Assembly: GCF_042453785.1 (NCBI RefSeq)
Contig: NC_091677.1
Span: forward strand, 8,155,501-8,219,500
Length of the DNA stretch: 64,000 nucleotides
DNA from: Malus domestica
Lineage: Eukaryota; Streptophyta; Magnoliopsida; Rosales; Rosaceae
Direction: 5' to 3'
Below, piece by piece: positions 57,901-64,000 of this stretch. The first letter of the stretch is position 1. Each line of letters begins with the position of its first letter. The position numbers were made by a program, and so were the translations under genes. The notes below the pieces were generated by a model. It searched no databases, was not told the origin of the DNA, and saw only the letters and a list, made by a program, of their open reading frames with translations.

Positions 57901-60544
57901 CACCTTGGATATCAAAGAACAAGGTTTTTATGAGTCAATATATAATGATACTCAGTCACAATTTAACGCGTATGTCACCTTTTTCTTTCTCTCTTTTCCT
58001 TCTTCATTTGGCCACTATTGCTGTTTCAGTACTCATATTGGACATGAATGTGAAATGCTACTTGCAAATTTTACTACGGTGACTAATTTGTGATCCTAAA
58101 CACTTTTTTTTTTACTTCTCTTGTTGCCCCATACAACTTATGTGGACAATGCTTTGCCTCTGTTGGCATGCTAATTGCCATTATTGCTGTTGAATATACT
58201 GAGCATTTGGTTTGGTGAATAATATGCTTTCTTTGTTACAGATTTGTCGAAGAGGGAACTGTGATGAACAATTATGCTCACATATTTGACCTTCTCACTC
58301 GCTTGCGACAGGTCAATATACTTATTGAATGTGCACTATGCTTTTTCAGTTACGAGATAAGCTGTTCTATAGCCATTTGTCAATACTTTGTTTTATAAGC
58401 ATAGATAAGATGAAAGGCTAAATCTGATATGTAACAGTTTTGATCTTCAAATTTGTAATTTTTTCTTCTTTTAACTTTTGTCCCTTTCTGTTGCTTATTG
58501 TTTTTTTCATCAGCAAAGTTCTGTTTGGTTCATTAGTACTGTGCACTTATTTTTTCTTTTACTCACTACAGGCTGTTAATCATCCTTACCTTGTGGTGTA
58601 TTCTGCATCTGCTGCACTGAGAAATGGAAGCAACATTAATGTCAATGAGAAAATCTGTGGAATTTGTCATGAAGCAGCAGAAGATCCAGTGGTTAGTTGA
58701 TCTTTTCTTTCAGACTAAATAAATGGCTTTGCCATGCTAAAAAATCGCCCCTTCTTACTTTGTTTGTGCATTTTATATTTTCACGATTATGTGATATGTC
58801 AATCATGTTTACCAATATAGGTTTGTCATGGAAGGGTGGTTCAGTATTTGTTCTCTTGTAGATCTGTCAGAATGTGTTTTTGCTGTTAACTTTATGTTCT
58901 GGATTTCCATAGAAAACTTGCTGCGATAATTTTTGCAATGATAATTATATTACCTCAATTGCTAGTTAATAACTAAAACCCTGTGTTGTGTCAGCTTTGA
59001 AGAGTTGAAATGGCTTGATTAAGCGGGACAATAACAAAATGTGGACAATAACAAAATGTACTTTTGATCTAAAAGGAAACATGCTTGTTTGTGCGTTATT
59101 GTTATTTCGTTATTTGTTGCTAGTGAGCAGTTAAATTTTGAATAATGACTGCCTTTCATTTGAATAGTGAGTACCTTGCATGCATTTTAAATGCTTCTGT
59201 TCTGTTATTGATTTGCTCCTAACTATTTCCAGGTTACTGCTTGTGAGCATGTGTTTTGCAAGGCTTGCTTGCTTGATTTTGCTGCTTCTTTGGGACAAGT
59301 CTCATGCCCGACATGCTCTAAACCAGTTACTGTTGATTTCACTACAACACCAGGTCCTGCTAATCAGACCAAGACTACCATTAAGGGGTTTAGATCTTCA
59401 AGCATTTTGAACAGAATTAAGCTTGAAAATTTTCAGACTAGCACAAAAATTGAGGCTTTGGTACGTCACCATTTTCTTATTCGTCAATCATTGATATGTT
59501 GTTGATAAGGCCATCGAAATAGGAAACTCTGCATTGATGCAGATATACTTAGAACACGTACACATGTCGTAGCGTGCACGTTATCTTTCTTAACTTCCTC
59601 ATATGCTTTTTTAACTTCCTCTGTCTCTAGAGGGAAGAAATCAGATCCATGGTTGAAAAGGATGGCTCTGCAAAAGGAATTGTTTTCAGCCAGTTCACAT
59701 CGTTCTTGGATATCATTAACTACTCCTTGCAAAAGGTAAAAATGAATAATATACAACAGTTTCCTATTTGTGCATCAATAGATTACCGATACTAATTTAA
59801 AGAAACTGTTGCAGTCCGGTGTCAATTGTGTTCAGTTGGTCGGAAGCATGACTATGTCTGCAAGGGATAATGCCATAAAGAGATTTACCGAGGATCCAGA
59901 TTGCAGGATTTTCTTAATGAGCTTGAAAGCTGGAGGTGTTGCTCTTAATCTGACAGTTGCATCGCATGTGAGTAATGTCTTATGTCAGATTTAAACTATG
60001 TTTTTGTGTCTAAATTATTGGAACTTGAGTCATACACAAGTGGATCAAGTGATTTGAAGACGTTGCATTTTGGACTAGGTTTTCTTGATGGACCCGTGGT
60101 GGAACCCAGCAGTTGAGAGGCAAGCACAAGATAGAATCCACCGGATAGGGCAGTACAAACCGATCAGGTCCACATTTTTCTCCCATTTTTACGAAGTGTT
60201 CCAAACTTTACAAACCGAAAAATCCATGTTATTCAAAAGGCATGATTGTCCCCCTTCTCTAAGATATCTGATATTTTCTTCTCCATTGCAGAATTATGAG
60301 ATTTGTGATTGAGAACACTATTGAGGACCGGATTCTAAAGCTACAGGAGAAAAAGGAATTAGTGTTCGAGGGGTAAGTTCGATTTGTTTGCTCTGTACTT
60401 TTCTTTATAAATTAATTGGTCATTCATACGATAGCTATCTAACACCGTCTTCTTTGCCGTGTATAATATAGGACCATCGGTGGTGCTTCAGACGCTCTTG
60501 CAAAATTAACAGAAGCCGACTTGAGATTCCTCTTTGTCACCTAA
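54964..60544 (+). CDS. RAD16-like SNF2-family helicase with RING finger
   Basis: Nuclear ATP-dependent DNA translocase; yeast RAD16 acts in global-genome nucleotide excision repair. Sixteen exons: 54964..55009, 55304..55408, 55668..56731, 56979..57101, 57190..57263, 57506..57569, 57657..57803, 57884..57969, 58242..58311, 58572..58691, 59233..59460, 59631..59735, 59815..59967, 60079..60167, 60292..60372, 60472..60544. All GT..AG; 2628 bp, 875 aa. Walker A ([12 protein letters not shown]) near 198-208; DEXH box split by intron 3 (ILDE|AHYIK); SGTPLQN motif; a [16 protein letters not shown] zinc-knuckle insertion in lobe 1; a C3HC4 RING at about 622-661 ([17 protein letters not shown]) suggesting E3 ligase activity; helicase C motifs FSQFTSFLD and [11 protein letters not shown] at about 810-820. 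The N-terminus is acidic with basic clusters. All key residues appear intact. Confidence 0.95.
55035..55069. repeat. (GT)n microsatellite in RAD16-like intron 1
   Basis: GTGTGTGTATGTATGTGTG run about 25 bp after the exon 1 donor. Confidence 0.9.
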
Positions 60545-60669
60545 GTCCATTATCCGAAGATGAAGCAGGGAATTTCAACAGTTTATCTTGGAATTTACTG
60601 CAACAGAATTGGAAACTTTTTGGTCGAAATGATTTTGGAGTTTCAGTTATTACACATTGGTTAGGATCC

Positions 60670-61130
60670 ATTTTTGGGTAATGCAATAGTAAAATCATTG
60701 TGGCTAAGTTCCAACTTTCTCCGTGCAATAGTAACATTTTATGACAAATTTGTCTTGCCAAATCTCTCCAAGTTCCTAGTGTTGGCCCTTGTCGGCGATG
60801 TTGCTTGTGGAATCTCTCTTCCCGTGCTTCCTTGGTTTGTGTCGGAGGTCGATTTGTTGGTCCTTGGAGGAAGATGTGGCCTTTTTCTTCCTCAATTTTT
60901 TGGTGCTTTCTGGTGTGATATCAGGGGGGCAACGGTTAGTGTTGAGTGGATTTCTGGCGACTGCAGCTGCAGCTTCAGTAGCTCTAGCTTAGAGTTTTTT
61001 CTGTGGGCTGGGCTCAAAGGTTGGCTTTGCGCTTTGTGCTTAATGCATATTTGGGCTTATGTTGTATTTGCGCTTCGTTGATAAATGTAATTTATCCTTT
61101 ATCAAAAAATAAAAATAAAAATATCCCTTA
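60670..61130 (+). mobile_element. Possible LINE 3' tail after the RAD16-like gene
   Basis: A G/T-rich stretch ending TTTATCCTTTATCAAAAAATA with an A-rich tail at 61104-61129 resembles plant L1 3' ends. The 135-residue frame inside is hydrophobic and has no domain. No target-site duplication was found; it may simply be 3' flanking DNA. Confidence 0.3.
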
Positions 61131-61162
61131 GTCCAGAAAAAAATTCCTCTCTAGGTTTTCTC

Positions 61163-61859
61163 TAGGGATGACAATCCTAATCGTTAAATCCGATAACAGT
61201 GGATAACTGTTTGAATGCAACATATTTGGGTATGAAAATTCGGTAATATTTTGGATGTGGGGACAAATCGTGAATATTATTTAGATAATTCGGTTATGGT
61301 TTCAGATATGGTTATAGGGGTTCTCGATTCATATATGTTCTCGAATCTGACCAAATAATGTATATAATATGTAACATAATTTATATATTGTAATAGTACA
61401 ATATATATATATATGTATATATGTATTCATTATTCATCGAACGCATTATCTTGAGAACACAAAAATTACATTGTGTGAGTTGCATTTTTTGGAAAAGTTC
61501 AAAAGTTTTGAATCAAAATCAAAGAGAATTCAATGATGCTTATGGAAGATGTCAAAGATTAGCCAACATCACAATATTTTAAATTCAATGCTTTAATTTT
61601 GTACTCCACTAGATCCGCATTGAATCATTTTATACTTCAAATATTAAACGACTAAATTATAATGCGTCAATTGAATGAATATATTTCTTGTATTGACGAA
61701 AATGGATAAAACCGTTAACCGATGGGAAATCCGTGATGCGGTGAGTATGGTTATGGATAATTTCTATAATTAATTTGTGATTATAAATATGATTTATTTT
61801 CATGGTTTCGAAGATATATATAGCATTCTCGTCTCCAATCCAAACAGTTGACATCCCCA
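61163..61859. mobile_element. Non-autonomous hAT-like element (697 bp)
   Basis: Terminal inverted repeats TAGGGATGACAA and (inverted) TGGGGATGTCAA. Flanks GTTTTCTC (61155-61162) and GTTTTCTT (61860-61867) match 7 of 8. AT-rich interior with ATTCGGTTATGG/ATGGTTATGG motifs; no transposase. Confidence 0.75.
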
Positions 61860-61867
61860 GTTTTCTT

Positions 61868-62323
61868 TTTGGCTGTATTTTCTTTTAAACATCAAATATG
61901 CAAATGTGGTTGGTCAAAATACAACTTGGTTTGTAGGCTGGAAGTTAAAAAAGAGCTTTAGAACATAAGAAACTGGATTATACTTCTCGAAAGAAATAAT
62001 AAAAGGCTCTTTACCGGAAAAAAAATAATAATAAAAGGCAAACAATCGTCACCAATACACCGTTGAGTTGAGTTAAACCGCGCTTTTTATTAAAATCCCC
62101 GGTGAACGAAAAGCCGAAGTAACTGGGCTGAAACGAAAAATATACTTTTGATTCTTTCCATTCGATCAACCTGTCCTGCAGAGTATTCCAACTCTTTTAT
62201 AAAGCAAAAGCATTGGACAAAACACACTTGCCAAACCATATCGGCTTCAGAATGCAGAGATACGGCGGGATATATTGCGTTCTACATATAGATCAAAATC
62301 ACGGTTCAGGGGCGTCGACTCCT
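61868..62323. other. 3' flank and probable 3' UTR of the E2 gene
   Basis: AT-rich DNA downstream of the minus-strand E2 stop codon at 62324. No other gene is seen. Confidence 0.5.
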
Positions 62324-64000
62324 TTACACATCAAGGAGAAGCCTGCGAGGGTCTTCCACGACATCTTTAATGCGGCGCAAGAAGAAAACAGCCTCTCTTC
62401 CATCAATGAGGCGATGATCGTATGTCAATGCAATGTACATCATTGGCCTTGGTACAACGTTCCCCCCAACGACCATGGGACGGTTCACTATTGAGTGCAT
62501 ACCCAAAATTGCCGACTGTAAATGGAAAAACAAATCAACATATAAACTTGGCTGCGAGACTCTTGCTACGAAGGTGAGTTTCCTAAAACGAAAAATGAGT
62601 ACAAAGCAATACCTGTGGAGGATTGATGATTGGTGTGCTTAGAAGGCTTCCATATACGCCTCCATTTGATATTGTGAACGTGCCTCCAGCCATTTCATCA
62701 ATTGATATAGAACCATCAGCTGCTTTCTTAGCCAGGGTATTGATTTCCTTCTCTATCTGAGCAAAGTTCATACCACCAGCATTGCGGACAACTGGAACGA
62801 CAAGGCCCTTGAATAAAAGTATTTTGATTGTGGTTAGTTCACATGCGATAATGGAATTCATCGTGCCAAACAATAAATGACCAGAAAATAACTCAGAACC
62901 AATGCTCATGGCAGTAAGTTGGAGTTCAACGGAACGTAAGCCAGTTGCTAAGAATCAGCATAATACAAGCATACCTTTGGTGTCCCGACAGCTATGCTGA
63001 TATCAATGTAATCTCTGTATATGATATCGTCACCATCAATGACAGCATTGACAATTGGCAACTGCTCAAGTGCGCTAACAGCAGCCTGAAACAAATTAAC
63101 GTATAACTTAAGAAGGGCCCACATGCACAAAACGTATAGTACTAACATTTTACAATAATTTAATAGTACTTTGCTCTTCCAATTTTCATTTGGCAATAAA
63201 TGACGGTATTTATGCAAAAACACATACTTTCACAAAGCCGGACATAAATCCCAATTTCACACCATGCTTTTCAACAAAGGCGTCCTTATAGTCTGAACGG
63301 AGCTTCATCAAGTTAGTCCTGCATTATATAATACCAATCTTTAGACGGAAACAAAGAGAGCCACTAAATAACATTGTCATAAAAAAAATTGAAGAGTTTG
63401 GGTGGCAAATTTGTCCACTTTCAAAGTAAGGACAGAACAAGAGAGAGCCACTGTGGTAGATGACTCTCATCCTCCGCACTCATTTGAACACCTAGACAAG
63501 TGTTGTCATTCATACGTAAAACTCCAACTAAAAAACTACAATACTCAACATTTATGGTTAAACCCGAAAGTCTGTCGCAAAGAAGATTTGAAAGGAAAGA
63601 TAAAGGATATTTTGCAAAGAGACACGGTGAAACCATATTTTGAAACGAGGTATGAGCTTACATATCAATCTCATTAAATGTGGTTAAGAGAGCAAATGTA
63701 TTCTGAGAATCTTTCAAGCGTATTGCCACCCGCTTCCTTAGTCTTGTCATAGGAACCTATACATGAGAAAACAATTTCTACCTATTAAATTCCTTTCTCA
63801 TCTAATAAGAAATCTTTTTTCTTAGATAAACAAAGAATCCTGAACTTACTCGTCTTTCCCTATCCTTGGGAGGAAGCCGGAGTTCTGAAGCTGCCTGTTT
63901 AGGTGGTGGCGGTGGTGGTGGAGAAGGTGCCTTAGTTTTGGGTTGTGCATCCTTGACAGGGGCAGGTTCTGCTTTGGGGACTTGCTTTTCTGCACTTTCC
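62324..64000 (-). CDS. Dihydrolipoyl succinyltransferase, E2 of 2-oxoglutarate dehydrogenase (3' part)
   Basis: Mitochondrial TCA-cycle enzyme core that transfers succinyl groups to CoA. Exons on the minus strand: 63850..64000 (cut by the window edge), 63662..63756, 63228..63318, 62975..63085, 62613..62807, 62324..62515; phases close, about 277 residues seen. From the left of the protein: a Pro/Ala-rich linker ([13 protein letters not shown]), the catalytic-domain start [90 protein letters not shown], and the active-site motif [12 protein letters not shown] with its His and Asp intact. The end RRLLLDV is the family's usual C-terminus. The mitochondrial presequence and lipoyl domain lie outside the window. 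[10 protein letters not shown] and FNEIDM separate it from pyruvate dehydrogenase E2. Confidence 0.95.

Noticed and set aside
60674-61081. 135-residue hydrophobic frame after the RAD16-like gene
   Set aside because: Composition follows a T/G-rich region that looks like a LINE 3' tail or flanking DNA; no domain or conserved motif.

Overview
This is a plant nuclear genomic window, most likely from a Rosaceae tree of the apple/pear group. The evidence is AT-rich intergenic DNA, intron-split genes with canonical GT..AG junctions, GA/CT microsatellites and many plant retroelements. I inferred the taxon from the style of the repeats (Cassandra, TRIM, RTE LINEs, Rosaceae-like MITEs) and did not test it.

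Six host genes can be supported. From left to right they are: a GAMYB-type R2R3-MYB (minus, 3 exons, 526 aa, with a miR159-like target site); an intronless plastid site-2-protease/RseP-like metalloprotease (minus, 455 aa); a SIP1-type aquaporin (minus, 240 aa); an SKU5-similar multicopper-oxidase-like secreted protein (plus, 8 exons, 542 aa); a secreted glycine-rich protein (plus, 305 aa); and a RAD16-like SNF2 helicase with a RING finger (plus, 16 exons, 875 aa). The right edge carries the 3' part of the mitochondrial 2-oxoglutarate dehydrogenase E2 gene (minus, 6 exons seen, 5' end outside). These genes do not form a pathway; they are separate loci between repeats. For every spliced gene, exon lengths and codon phases close exactly.

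The rest is mostly mobile DNA. 5.3-6.2 kb has a truncated LINE and a SINE, each with clear target-site duplications. 16.9-20.4 kb is a composite in which a decayed Ty1/copia pol fragment lies between TRIM LTRs, with an inverted TRIM copy forming a 60-nt-arm hairpin. 25.4-26.3 kb and 61.2-61.9 kb are hAT-like non-autonomous DNA elements. 31.8-35.6 kb is an LTR retrotransposon without recognisable gag/pol that carries fragments of host genes, including the N-terminus of a hydroxyproline O-galactosyltransferase-like protein and part of an organellar release factor 2. 36.1-42.2 kb holds two RTE LINE pieces around a large non-autonomous LTR element with tandem arrays and an antisense coiled-coil ORF. 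43.7-45.0 kb is a multimeric Cassandra array whose LTRs contain 5S-rRNA-like domains. A perfect TRIM copy sits in intron 2 of the SKU5-similar gene, 27 bp before the next exon.

The most interesting signals are the host-gene-carrying LTR element, the TRIM/copia composite with its hairpin, and the Cassandra multimer with 151-bp half-LTR units.
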